From: Artocarpus heterophyllus | Lineage: Eukaryota; Streptophyta; Magnoliopsida; Rosales; Moraceae | NCBI GenBank assembly: GCA_025403435.1 | Contig: CM046348.1 | Span: 21,511,899-21,575,898, forward strand | Direction: 5' to 3' | DNA: 64,000 nucleotides | Part shown: piece by piece, positions 35,980 to 48,003 of the stretch | Position numbering within the stretch: the stretch's first letter is position 1 | Layout: every line of letters starts with the position of its first letter | Notes under the pieces: generated by a model | Database searches by the model: none | What the model saw: the letters and a program-made list of their open reading frames with translations, nothing else | What the model was told of the DNA's origin: nothing | Translations under genes and position numbers: made by a program

Positions 35980-36615
35980 TATAGTATATAAAATATAATA
36001 TAATATAATAAAATTATAATTATATAATATATTATATAATTACAATATAGAATATAATAATATAATGATAATGGTTAATATAGAGAATATTGTAAGATAT
36101 AATTATAATATTATAATCATATTAATAATTATATTTTTATTGTTATAATATATAAAATATAAATATAATATCATATACAAATAGTAATATTTAATTATAA
36201 TATTAAAAATAGATTATAACATACTAATATAATGATATATTATATATTTTAATAATTAATAATTATAATTATGTAGTACATTATATAATTATAGTGTATA
36301 ATATAATAAAATAGGTAATAATATTGGAATTATAATATCATATTAATGTTTAATTATATTATTAAGATAATATATCATAACTATTTAATAATGTAAAATA
36401 TTATAATCATAATATATAACATTATATAATAAAGTAATATTATATAATTAATATAATTATGATATTATTAATTACAATATTACAAATGTATTATATTATG
36501 TTATATTAGTATATTATATTATATGATATAATTTCAATATAATATATAATATATTATAATATTATATTAATAATATGGTAATTATTAATATAATTATAAT
36601 ATTAATATTCAAGGG
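35980..36615. repeat. Extreme AT-rich low-complexity tract
   Basis: About 630 bp consist almost only of A and T in TATAAT/ATTATA words, with very few G or C. It lies in intron 2 of BMT5-like B and is absent from the corresponding intron of copy A. It ends at a poly(A)-GAAGA stretch near 36628. Confidence 0.85.
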
Positions 36616-37404
36616 TGATTATGAAAAAAAAAAAAAAAAAGAAGACGAAGATAGCTTGGAATGGTTATTCCTCCAATGTGAGGAAGGAATGACAATTCAC
36701 TCACTTGATGGAAAACTCATTCCATTTTGAATGACTATTCCTTTTTCAAAAAGTAACCAAATATCATAATAAAACTTTATTTCTTTTCTTTCCATTCTTT
36801 CCCCTCCAACCAAACACAAATTAAACTCGCCTCTTGGCTTTATTGCAACAAGTAGATTGGGACTAAAGGTTACTAATTAAAACGATACATTGGAAGAATA
36901 TAAAATTTACTAAAAATGGTATATTCTATTGCAAAACAGGAGACACAAGAACTTGCTACGATCATTCTTTGCAAGTGCCAGTGAAATGCTGAAAGAGGAT
37001 GGGGAGGTTCATGTTTCGCATAGGGATGACTACCCTTACAATGAATGGCAAGTGGAAGAGCAAGCTCGAAAAGGCAGGTTTGGTTTTGAAAGAAAAAGTC
37101 AAGTTCGTGAAACAAAACTACCCTGGTTATAATAATAAGAGGGGCGGCCTTATTAGGGGTGACAAAAGGTTTCCTCTTGAGGATGCCTTCACCTTCAAGT
37201 TATCTCTTGATCTCCTAAAAAACGACATTTAGTAGCTCCTCTATTTCTGGCTCTAACCACAATAAGAGTGATAGTAGTTCTATCCAAAGCAACAAAAAAT
37301 TCACTCTTGAGGCTGAAGTACTCTTGTCTGCGTTCCCTCTTGCTCTTCAAGAAACGACATTAATAGGTGTTAATGTTAATAGCACTAATAAAAGTTTCAC
37401 TCTC

Positions 37405-38093
37405 AAGGACTCCTACACCTCTAAGTCTTCTCTTGATCCTCAAGGAATGGCATCAACGAGCTGTACAAGTAACAAAAATATTGTTACTCTCAAGGACCCT
37501 CTCACCTCCAAATCTTTTCTTGATCATCAAGGAACGACAACAACAAGTACTAGTAACAAAAACATTGTTGATCATCAAGGAACAACATCAACAAGTCCTA
37601 GTAACAAAAGCGTTGTTACTCTTAAGGACCCCTTCACCTCCAAATCTTCTCTTGATCGTCAAGGAACGACAATAACAAGTACTAGTAACAAAAACATTGT
37701 TACTCTTAAGGACCCCTTCACCTCCAAATCTTCTCTTGATCATCAAGGAACGGCATCAATAAGTACTAGTAACAAAAATATTGTTACTCTTAAGGACCCC
37801 TTCACCTCCAAATCTTCTCTTGATCATCAAGGAACGACAATAACAAGTACTAGTAACAAAAACATTGTTACTCTTAAGGACCCCTTCACCTCCAAATGTT
37901 CTCTTAATCATCAAGGAACGACATCAACCAGTACTAGTAACAAAAAAGTTACAACTCCCAAGGACCCCTTCACGTACAAGTTTTCTCATGATCATCAAGG
38001 AATGACATCAACCAGTACTAGCAACAAAAATGTTACTGTCAAGGACCCTTTTATCTTCGCCAAGTTCTCTCTTCATGATCAAGAAACAACACT
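37405..38093 (+). repeat. Expanded in-frame 84-bp coding repeat, about 8-9 units (BMT5-like B)
   Basis: The AAGGAC landmark falls at 37405, 37492, 37624, 37708, 37792, 37876, 37960 and 38041. Five central spacings are exactly or nearly 84 bp; the 132-bp gap equals one full unit plus a 48-bp partial unit. Units between 37624 and 37960 are almost identical in nucleotides, which points to recent expansion or homogenisation. The repeat encodes SNKNIVTLKDPFTSKSSLDH-type units of 28 residues. Confidence 0.9.
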
Positions 38094-38358
38094 GAGTAGT
38101 ATTGCTGTTTCTCGTCATGCTCAGGTGCCCGTTGCTCATGGTATTGATCGACGTGATTATATACATCATGAGGGGACAAATAACATTGCCATCAGAGATT
38201 ATGTTGATGATATCAGAGGGAATTTAGCCTTCTTTAAGCTATGGGTAGGGTGTGTGTTTGGACTCATAGTTAAGCTAGCTAAGCTTGCTATAATAACCTT
38301 CTTTTATTTTTTATTATTTTCTTATCTGTACTATTATTTTATTATCTATATTATTTGA

Positions 38359-41300
38359 AAGTATGAGGATTAGTGTGTGATTCATGAAGCCAAAAGCTAC
38401 TAGGACAAGATGACAAGTTTGTATTAATCATCATAAGGCTAGATGAACTTTCCAACCACTCGTGTTCTTATATCTTAACCCTTGGAGTTAGGGAGGAGCT
38501 GAAAAAATCTTCCACTACGACAAGGGGCCATGTACTTGGGTTGTTTATCTGTTTTATTATATGTAACTGAAGCACATTGTTTTATACAAGGGATGTTAAA
38601 TTACTCTTTTTTTTAATAGTGTTCACATAAAATTATCAAATCAAAACTGTCGGAAACCTTTGGCTTTTTATGGACCTTTTGGCTATACAAAGAATCTCGT
38701 CATCCTGCTAACATCATCTGAAAGTGAAGCAATTATTTTGATCCACGACTACTTTATTATATCCCATTATAAAGTATATAAGTAAAATTGCAATGGTCAC
38801 ACATTCACACATTATCTTAATATTTCAGGCCATGTGCACATCTTTACCTTTTTTCTGTTCCTTTTATAGATTTATTGTTCGTTAATTGTATATGCTAAGC
38901 TTTCTAAGATAACCATGATTGAAGTTTCGAAAGTGTTTCGTTGTCCTTTTTTAACTTTTTCCAGGAAATTTGTGCAGTTGAAAGTATTTCCTCGTGTTTT
39001 ATATATAAAAATTGAGGTTTCCTGGAATATGTGAAGTTGAAAGTATATCCTTGTTTTTTATATATAAAAATTGAGGTTGAAACGTTAGTGCATATGGAAT
39101 ATAGACAATTTAGCTTGCGCATTGTGGATTGTTTATAAAGTATAGTCCAAGTCAAATACACTCATGGTGTTTCTACTTTTCTAGGGTCTTCTGCATTTAT
39201 TCTTTTACATATTTAAATAATAATAATAATAATATAAAAAACCTATGCTAAGACATATATAAGCAAAAATGAAAAAAAAAAAAAAAGAGGTTGTTAAGGC
39301 AAGATGAAAAATTTTCTACTTGGGAAATTTTGTCATTACCCCTTCTTTTGTCACATAGTACTTCCCTTCAATGTAATGAAAAATTGTAGTAGTTAAGTAG
39401 AAAAATCACTCTTCAATGCAACATTATTTTTAGTGTTAAATTTGACATATGTTATGTTTAATGCTAAACTTGATATATGTAACGCATGTCATATTTGGAC
39501 ACTTGACTATTATGGCTTGATGTTTTTATATTTTTTTATTTAATCATTACAAAATTTATGATTATTAAATTATTCTAAATTCAAATAATTATTACAACTT
39601 CCAAAGCTCAACAATTATTAGATGTAACTTTTAAAATAGTTGTACATATTGAAAAACAATATAAAATATCATTGTAATAAGTTTTTTTTTTAAATGAACA
39701 TTGTAATATGTTACTTCATAACTTATGGTGCTAAATTAATGTAATATTAACATTGACATCTTTAATTAAGAAGGTCTAACCAAAAGTGATATCAAAGTGC
39801 CATGAAAAGATAATGTGATATTTGTAAGGGTAGATGGTGATATTTAATCTTTAACGAAAAAATAATAATAATACTTTTTTCATGGCCCCATGCTTTGCAC
39901 TATCTAGTACCTACTTCCAATATTTCAATTTAATTTCTTCTTTGGTTAATTTTCCCATTGGGAGGAAAAAAGTTCGTGGCTTTTATCTTCAACTAAAAGC
40001 TATGAAATCTTTTTCACTTTTTAACGCGTACATAAAAAAGACCATATAAACACATTCAAAAGAGGCATCCTTTTTTTTTGATGGGATTCAAAAGAGACAT
40101 CTTAATCCTGAAAGAAAATGCAGAACAACAATATTAAAAAATTACCATATTCTTCATCTTTCATCGTAAAAAACATAGCGAAAAGAGAACAATAAAAGCC
40201 CCTCTTTTTTTTTTTTTTTTTGACCTTTCAATCTTGAAGCAAACCAAAAAATGATAATTACATTAAGAAATTAAAAAAAAAAAAAAAGAGACGCGTGGCC
40301 CTGGTTTGGCGGGGTCAGTCAAGCGGGCCGCGTAGAAGGGCCTCCCTTGTAACCTTCTAAGAAAGAGTGCAACGCACCGTTTTCACATTTGTATTGATTA
40401 TTTTATGTACTTGCAATATTTGTCTGTGCTACAATTTCCACAGTAAGTGGTCCAACTTCTTTCTTTTGAAAAGGAAAAGTCAAATTACTCCTGCTTACAA
40501 AACGTTCCTCCAGTTCTTCATCATGATTTGTGATTGCAACCCATAAAAATAATATAAACAAAAATGTAACTCATTCCTAAATTTCACTTCAATAATAACA
40601 ATGTTAATTTTCTAGGAAGCCAAATATGTTCATCATTCTTAGAACAAATTTAAGGTAACATATAAGAGTTTTACACCATAGTTTATTTTTACTTTATATT
40701 GTTGTATGTAAGATTTTTATATTGTAACAGTTGAAAAAATATAATTAAAACGATGCTATCAAAAAAAAAACCCAAGAACCAGTACGTCCTTCTTTTAAAA
40801 TCGTTTCATTGCCATTTATAGTGACAAATACAAGTCAACTTGACATTAGGAAGCCATGAAAAAAGTTTAGATAGTTGTCCAAGTACACAAAGTGACTACT
40901 TTTTTTTTTTTTTTCAATGTGGATTTCCCACAAGGGAGTATGATTTTGAATAATTAATACAAATAACGGACGGGGAAGAGAAAGTGGACTATTCACTCTC
41001 TTGGTCTTTCTTTTTTATTCATTCTTTAAGTTGTCTCGTTATCACAAGTCATTAGAAATAAACCATAACTCCGAACCATTTTTTTTTTTTTACCTCCTTT
41101 TGCAAATCTATCCCCCCTTTTTTTGTTAGTAAAAAGAGAAATTTACAGGTTTGAGTTTATAATTGATCTAAAAGCATAATTCATTTTGTTAATGTTACAA
41201 AATCACTGTTACAACAAAGACGGAGTCAATTTATATATATATATATAACATTATAATATATGCACATCATAATAATAATATATGTGTGTAACAATTTTCT

Positions 41301-43880
41301 TTTATGATATGTATAGTTTAATTTGTATACATGTTATAATATATATACATATATATAAGTATTTATATGTAACACTTGTTTTATATGACATCCCCTTTTT
41401 TTAAGGATAAAACACTATATAGATATATGTATCATACATACATATATATAAATATATATAACGTGGTTGACAAAAAATATATAATATTGCTAAAGGATTT
41501 GATTAAGAAAACAAACTTATAAATTCTCAAAAAAAAAAAAAAAACTCGAAAAATGATAATGATAAAGTAAGGAATAAGATGATGGTAATTTTGCATTACT
41601 AAAGGGTAGAGTGGTAGACTTGTAATAAAAAGTAAAATAATAGTTTATTGTTACACTTAATTTGTAAAAAGTGAGATGACATGTGCGCTAAGAGAAGAAC
41701 CAATAGTAAAAAAATAACGCGACCTTGTAACATTTTTTTTCCTTTAATCAGTTTATAGGAGAAGGTGAAAGGTATGACCACAAAACCAATCATCAATCCA
41801 AGATAACAGCTCCAAAGTAAAGAAAGAAGAATATCAGGCACCCTAGATGTGGAGTGAGGAAGTGCCATTAGTTATAAAATAATTTTGCAAATATAGTTAG
41901 GAGAACAAAATCACTTTAACACCTTGTGTTATTCAATAAAAATGATTTTAATTTTTTCAGTATTCCTCAGTTTCAAAATAATTTTAGTATTCGAAAAAAT
42001 ATTTGTTTCAGTAAATAATTGGTTTTATGTATTTATGTATATTTTAAAGATAAGGATAATTTTGTTAAAATAAGAATAATAAGGATGATATTGATGATAC
42101 ATAATAATATGTTTCTCTGTAGTATATGCAGAATTTTAGCCAAATAAATGTGTAAAAACCTTTCCTTTTCATTATGCAGGTGCTAGTTAAACAAAATGTT
42201 GAACAATTAGTACTTGATGATAAATTAATATTGCCCACTTTCTTATTCTAATATAAGTTTAGTGTGTTATTATTGGGTTTTATTTGGCAATGAAATTAGA
42301 ACTCATTAGTTCCAACTGTTACAATATAAAACTCTCACATACTACAGTATGAACAAAAAATATGCTATAGTGTAAAGCTCTTACATGCTACAACATAAGC
42401 AAAAATATGTTATAAGATAAATCTCTCACATGATACAATGTTTAAGTTCTATCTTCAAGTTTTAGGTTTTAACTCCATTCTTAAATACACCTTTGATTAT
42501 TGGATGAAATAAAATTCATGTAACCATCAATTTGTTTTTTTTTTTCTTCCCTTTTGAAACACGTTCTTTAAAACCAATTGCGACGTTAATAAATTTATAC
42601 AATTTGAAAGACGAACGTAAGAATATTGAGGGAATCTTAATACTCCAAAGCTAATATAGATAATTATGAAGATTAGTCGTCATTAGACTAAACAATTTTA
42701 CGTTGTCGTCTACTTTTTTTTCTTTTGGTTTTAAAATATTTTTCTCAAATTGTTGATGTAGAAGACTTTTGACTTTCCAAGTCTTCGTTCCAAGTCTTCT
42801 AATTCTTGTACGTTAGCAAGACGACTTGATCAAGACCACAAACTCTGTCCCCACCGAATCCGATCAAATCTGGCACTGCGATGCATTCTAGACCCTGTAG
42901 CCACAATTATTACCCAAAAAATGCCACGTGTCCACAAAATGAATAAAATGAAGATGCACCATGGCACAAAGGTATTAATACTAGCATGTCATTACAAAGG
43001 TTTGTTGTTAAAATATATAGGTGAATGTCAATTTAAATTGGATTTAATGGTTTATTTTTTAGCATAACTGTACATTCTCCAACAAAAAGAAAAAAAGAAA
43101 AAATCGTTAATGAACAGAGTTGATGGGTGAATGTCAATTTAAATTGGATTTAATGGTCAATTTATGTACCATAGTTTTACATTCTCCAACAGAGAAAATA
43201 AAACAACTTTACTGATTAGAGTTGAAAGTAATACGGAGTGATAGTTGCATTCAAATATATGTAACTGTATATATATTATATATAAATATAAGTACTTAGA
43301 AAAATAACACTAATTATTTTATATATATATATATCTATATATATATAGGGGGGACGGAGGCGGCAATCCTCCCTGAGCTCTTTGTTTTTTTTTTTTTTTG
43401 TTTAATGTAGATTTTTTTTTCTTTAATATAGTTTTTTTCTTTAATAATAATATAATAACAGTACTAATAATAGTAGTAGTAATAATAATAATAATAGAAT
43501 AACAACATAAATAATTATATTAATAACACACATTCAAATATACTTAAAGTGTTTAAAAGGAACCCAAAATTAATAGAATGCAACATGTTATAGACATAAT
43601 GTCGGTATATTTTGATAGTACAAAACACTCTGCATAATCAACTATCCTAATGGTGCATGCATAGAGAATACATGGGCATCGGTAAATAAAAGATTGGTCT
43701 TTAAATAAGATGCGTTTCGAGAGTACTAGTTATTCTGTAATATTAGGCATACCGACACTAGAGTCAATGAATTTAAAGCATTTAACAACAGCATGTCACA
43801 AAAAAAATAAGATCTAGAGGAGAACGGTTATTCAAGACACAAGAATTATAAACGAATATACTGTATATAAAACCAAAAGA
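38359..43880. other. Intergenic DNA, no recognisable gene
   Basis: AT-rich DNA with many poly(A)/poly(T) and TA runs (for example 41235-41260 and 43318-43345). Decayed MITE-like text ('TTACAATATAAAACTCTCACA', 'GCTATAGTGTAAAGCTC') is at about 42288-42440 and fainter at 40655-40740. A CACGTG G-box/ABRE-type word sits near 42923 and a small GC-rich patch at 40290-40350, with no gene attached to either. An 89-codon minus-strand frame at 41599-41868 has no recognised homology and I do not call it. Confidence 0.6.
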
Positions 43881-44532
43881 TTATAGGTGGAGGTTCAAAT
43901 CCAATAGCCACTTCCTGCTTTTTTTCTTCCAATCAAGCTTGGACATTATAGTGTTGAACTCTGGATGAATGACTTGCATTTCGCCAAACAGCTCTTTAGC
44001 TGTTGAAGCAACAACAAAAATTTGTCTCCCCGACTCTACAATGAAGTTTTGTTCCATAGCGTAATTTAAAAACTTTAAAAGACTGTCATAAAAACCATTT
44101 ACATTCAAAAGGCCTATTGGTTTAGAGTGAATGCTCAACAGACTCCTACTACCAACTACAAATAACTCTTCAAGGGTGCCTAAACTACCAGGTAATGCAA
44201 TAAAAGCGTTAGAGTTATGGATCATGTTTTCAAGACTCTTAAAGATGTCCAAAACTTTCTCTTTCTTACCTTTGGTTTTCCCACATAGGTTCGCCTCAGT
44301 TAGGAGATGAGGAATAATCCCTACGACATGGCTACCCTTAGAATGTGTTGTTATTGCTACATTCCTCATCAACCTTAAGTTACCTCCTCTATAAATCAGA
44401 TTAATCTTCCTACGTGTTAAGACTTGTCTTAAGTGTTCTACGGCTTCTAAGTAGACTCTATCTTTTACCAAGACTAGAACCACAAAATGCATAGATGATT
44501 TCAATTTTCCTAAATAAATAGGAGGAAAACAT
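43881..44532 (-). pseudogene. LOG-like cytokinin-activating enzyme homologue, intronless, frameshifted
   Basis: From ATG 44532 the reading IIYAFCGSSLGK matches the start of plant LOG proteins (cytokinin riboside 5'-monophosphate phosphoribohydrolases). One extra base in TTTT at 44463-44466 shifts the frame, after which DRVYLEAVEHL continues. Other blocks are INLIYRGGNLRLM (family YGGGxxGLM), HVVGIIPHLL, NAFIALPGSLGTLEE (family PGGYGTLEE) and KPIGLLNVNGFYDSLL. Total length (652 bp = 217 codons plus one base) equals a normal LOG of about 215 residues. LOG genes usually have several introns; this one has none, so a processed retrocopy is likely. The Gly-to-Ser change in the PGG loop and loss of the GGG loop argue against normal catalysis. 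Alternative: a fast-evolving functional paralogue starting at a later Met. Confidence 0.75.
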
Positions 44533-46904
44533 GTTTGGTTTCTAAGATAGATTGACTCTTTTTTTAACTATTTGATTTTTTATTTTTTTTTGTTTTAAGT
44601 CCACTCTACCTAAACATTGAGCTTTAAATGAGATCTTAAAGAAGATGGAAATGCCAAAGGACTAAGGAGTTATGAAAGGTAGGTAATAACAAGTGAGAAA
44701 AGAAGATAAGATATGATATTGTATAGAAAAGTCAGAAAATAAGATATAGACATGTTAGAAAAAGTTGGACCAGATTTGAACAACCTTGAAAAAGTAAATA
44801 GGCAATCAGATCGACCTTTGAAAAACAAGACTTAGACTATACAACTTTTAACAATTGAAAACAAAATAACAAAAGACACTCTGACACAACTGTATAGCTT
44901 TTTGATAAACGAGTACCGAATCTAGAAAACTGTCTTAGACGACAATTTACTGTAGAACTTTTGAAAACATAAGATACAAATCTTAAAAAGTCTGGATAAG
45001 ATTCGAAAATTTCAAACAAATTACAGCACAAATTATTAAACACCTACTATAATGATTTCAAAACAATTAACACTTAAACGACCTTTATGGATTGAGAATT
45101 TACTCTGCATCTAGTTTTCTTATAATCTGGCAAACAGGGTCTTTAAATATTATGTGCCTAAGGTGTTGTCTTTCTACATGAAATTTGGGCTAAAGCTTAT
45201 AAATTGCACCTTGGACGTATCCACTTGGATGGTTCTGAAGAGAAGCATAAAGGTCATCCATGCTCCCTTTAAAAAGTCCATCCTTGCAGAATTTGATTAT
45301 ATCCTCTCTATTTACAGATATAAATCTAGACGAAGTATATTTACCTTACATGTCTATATTTGTTACATGTGACCTCGATGGCATGGGCTTTTCTTTTATT
45401 ACACTATGACTAGTCCCCATACTTGATAGGCCGACGTCTTGATTGAAATCACTTGGTTGAATATTTTCTTCTATCAGCATCCTCACATTACTAGGGATGC
45501 CAAAACGCATGAGGATCCATAGTCTAGTAATCCTATATTTATATTTCTTTCTGAGAACTTTTGAGAAAGTGATGTGAAGTATTTCTTCAGATGTTGGTAC
45601 TTTAGATCTATTAAAAAAAAGAAAAACAAAGAGGAAAAAAATCGAGGTAAAAATTATAGGTGCTTTTTTAGAATTTGAAAGAGATTTAAGGCTTGATGAG
45701 TAATCTGGGTGAATATTGAGAAAAATCAAGATAGAAAATTTGGAAAACTTTTACAGAAAGAAAGAAGAAGATCTAGAGAGAAAGGAGATGACTTGAGAAA
45801 CTAAAGAGAGTAAGGAGTTTAGAGAGAAAATGAGCTCTGATGAATAGTGATAAAATATATAGACACGAAATAGGTACTGTATTGGACACGTGTGAGAGGC
45901 TGAGTATATGGTTTGGGCTTGTCTAGGCTAGACTAACCTGGTTGTTTTTGAAAAAACAAATGCCCCTATTAATAAATCATGGATTCTTCACTGTATATAT
46001 AAAACCAAATATAAGAAATAAATGTTTGAAGAAAAATAAATAAAGCCCCCTTTGCACAACTCATGCCGACATTTGACAATAGCAAGTGTGTAGAGTTTAA
46101 GACTACGTCTGATTACGATTGAAACAAATCGAAGTAAAATAGTAAAGGGGGTGATCTATCCTCCGGTGTTTTTTTTTTTTTTTTTCCTCTGCACTTTATC
46201 ATTGCTCACATGTTCACATGTGCAGAATGAACCTTACGATAACCACTAAGCATGTTGGCACTCAATATAGAGATACTTTAATTTTGTCCAATTAAAAACA
46301 CATGTAGTCACATCAAAACCATAAACTAATTAATAAAGATTATTTCTACCAAAAAAAAAAAAGGAGCATATAGTTTTCCTGAATCCTTTCCAAAGGACCA
46401 TCTTATATCTTCGTACGTAAAATTAAGAGGTGTAACAAAGTCAAAAAAATTAGTGAAAAGGCGAAGATACGACTGAACTAATGAGGTTCAGTAAAAGTAA
46501 TCTTAAAAAAGGGTAAAATACAATTTTTAGAAGATAAAATATAATTTTAAAAAAAGAAAAAAATACAATTTTTATTAAAATTTCATATACAAAATAACAA
46601 GAAATAAGTTTACGGATGGCAGCTACCCATCCTTCCTCCAACGTGGCTCTGCCCTTAAAGTGTAATATGATTGTATTCTTTGAAAGAAAGATATTAGAAG
46701 GATATAATATTGTCACTCGAGAAAACAAAGATGTAATATTAATTTGGTGCAACTAAATTTCTAATGAGATTACTACTCGTAATAATAGATATCATGTTAC
46801 CTTCCGCTTTTACATATTATATGGTGTAGGACAATCTTTTTATGAAGATCAGAAAAATTGGAGAAAAATTATGTATCTCAGACTGAAGCAGTAATATTAC
46901 TCGG

Positions 46905-46949
<45 letters not shown>

Positions 46950-46985
46950 ATATATGACAGGTAAAACTTCCTTGAGCCAATAGTT
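44533..46985. other. Non-coding DNA with a possible minus-strand promoter
   Basis: On the minus strand a TATA-like TCTATATATT (about 45858-45867) is followed by a pyrimidine-rich CTCTCTAAACTC leader and a 127-codon frame (45729-45346) with no recognised homology. This arrangement resembles an LTR or gene promoter with its leader, but no LTR ends are found. The rest holds poly(T) runs and, at about 46906-46946, a (TA)n microsatellite. Nothing else is recognised. Confidence 0.4.
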
Positions 46986-46993
46986 TATAAATA
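46986..46993 (+). promoter_or_regulatory. TATA box of the HMA-domain gene
   Basis: TATAAATA about 115 bp upstream of the first in-frame ATG (47108) and 256 bp before the second (47249). Position and sequence fit a plant core promoter. Confidence 0.55.
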
Positions 46994-47107
46994 CCAACGT
47001 GGCACTAACCGTGTGGGTAACATATGATCAATTCTTTTGCTGAAAACATAATAAAAAATCGTGGACCGAGTAGCTGAGGGAAAAGAAATTCGTGGAACCT
47101 GCGCAGT

Positions 47108-48003
47108 ATGTTCGACGAGGAAGGTGATTTTTTATCAAACATATATCCTTACATGTATCAGCTCTCTCTAAAAATATCAATCAGTTCCCCCTCAATAACT
47201 TCAAACTCCCTAGCTCTTTCCCTCACCAAGCTATCAAATCCTCAAAAAATGGGAATCTTTGCTAGCATAAAAAACAAAGTCGGAATTTTCACCCTAATCA
47301 TAAAGGTATAAATTCAATCGAACTGGCAAGTACAAAAGTTCTGAGCTTTTTTCTGTCATAATTCAAACTCTGTTTATCATGTTTCTGATTTTCCTTTTTG
47401 GTTTTGTTAATTGCAGCAAAAGGTGGTCATCAAGGTCTCACTAAACGACCAGAAATCTCGCACCAAGGCCATAAAGACTGCAGTTGGCGTTGATGGTAAT
47501 TAAAAACTTCCACCTCTGAACAAAAATGCATATATTCTCTATAATGGGTCAAAACTGTCAAAACATTAATAAAATTTTATATTTTCTTCTCCAATATATC
47601 TCTCCCAATTTAATCTAAAGTTATGATTTCTCTCTTTTAATTGTCTAGAAAGAACATGTTTTTTTAACGTTTAAAGGTTTTTTTTTTCTTTTTTAATGCA
47701 GGGGTGATACAAGCAGCTTTGCAGCAGGACAAGGACCAGATAGAAGTAACAGGGGAGGGAATCGACGTCGTTTTGCTGGCGACTCTGCTTCGGAAGATCC
47801 TGAAACACGCAGAAGTAGTGAGCGTCAGCGCCGTGGACGACAAGAAGGAAGAGGAGAAGATGAAGAAAGCGTTAGAGGCTGCCCAGAAGTTGATTTGGCC
47901 TTGCACCACCCCTGTTACTGGTAATTATTGCCCGACCATGATATATACTTGGTGGCGGAAGACTTGGTTCGCACGCCACGTGTTTAATAAAATCCAGAGG
48001 TGA
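47108..48003 (+). CDS. Small HMA-domain (HIPP-like) protein without CxxC
   Basis: Three exons: 47108 (or 47249)-47305, 47417-47495 and 47702-48003, with GT-AG introns and consistent phases. The product has 192 residues from the first ATG or 145 from the second. The HMA fold starts QKVVIKVSLNDQKSRTKAIK; the metal site, normally MxCxxC, reads SLNDQKSR, so copper or zinc binding is unlikely. GVDGVIQAALQQDKDQIEVTG and VVLLATLLRKILKHAEVVSV complete the beta-alpha-beta pattern; an acidic/basic linker DDKKEEEKMKK follows. In relatives of the HIPP46/47 type the protein starts MKQKVV with an intron after the Lys codon. Here the codon at that place is ATA (47300), so an upstream ATG must be used, adding an N-terminal extension. 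A NYCPTM stretch near the end looks like a prenylation box, but 21 residues follow it. Relatives interact with partner proteins in stress and immunity; the role here is unknown. Confidence 0.75.

Larger units (their letters stand above)
34190..38358 (+). pseudogene. BMT5-like (DUF2431) protein gene, copy B, with three +1 shifts
   Basis: Exons match copy A: 34190-34337, 34516-34724 and 36940-38358, with the same splice phases. The frame carries single extra bases at about 34602 (exon 2, soon giving a stop), 37073 (in AAAAGG) and 37216. VGEGDFSFS, FNFPHSGH and HRDDYPYNEW remain readable. Without the shifts the product would be about 590 residues, longer than copy A because the 84-bp repeat is expanded (37405-38093) and a 90-residue C terminus follows, ending in a strongly hydrophobic segment (FKLWVGCVFGLIVKLAKLAI...), a possible membrane anchor. 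The last exon is open for 344 residues from 37324. The shifts may be true mutations or read errors; the two cases cannot be told apart here. Intron 2 is about 2.2 kb against 0.7 kb in A. Confidence 0.75.

Noticed and set aside
41599..41868. 89-codon hydrophobic minus-strand frame
   Set aside because: Not recognised, no splice or promoter support, in a gene-poor AT-rich region where hydrophobic frames arise by chance.
43885..43900. GGTTCAAATCC, like a tRNA B box
   Set aside because: It lies in the LOG-like copy and no tRNA A box, stems or anticodon loop can be built around it.
46906..46946. (TA)n run upstream of the HMA gene as a regulatory element
   Set aside because: A simple microsatellite; nothing links it to regulation, and similar TA runs occur elsewhere in the window.
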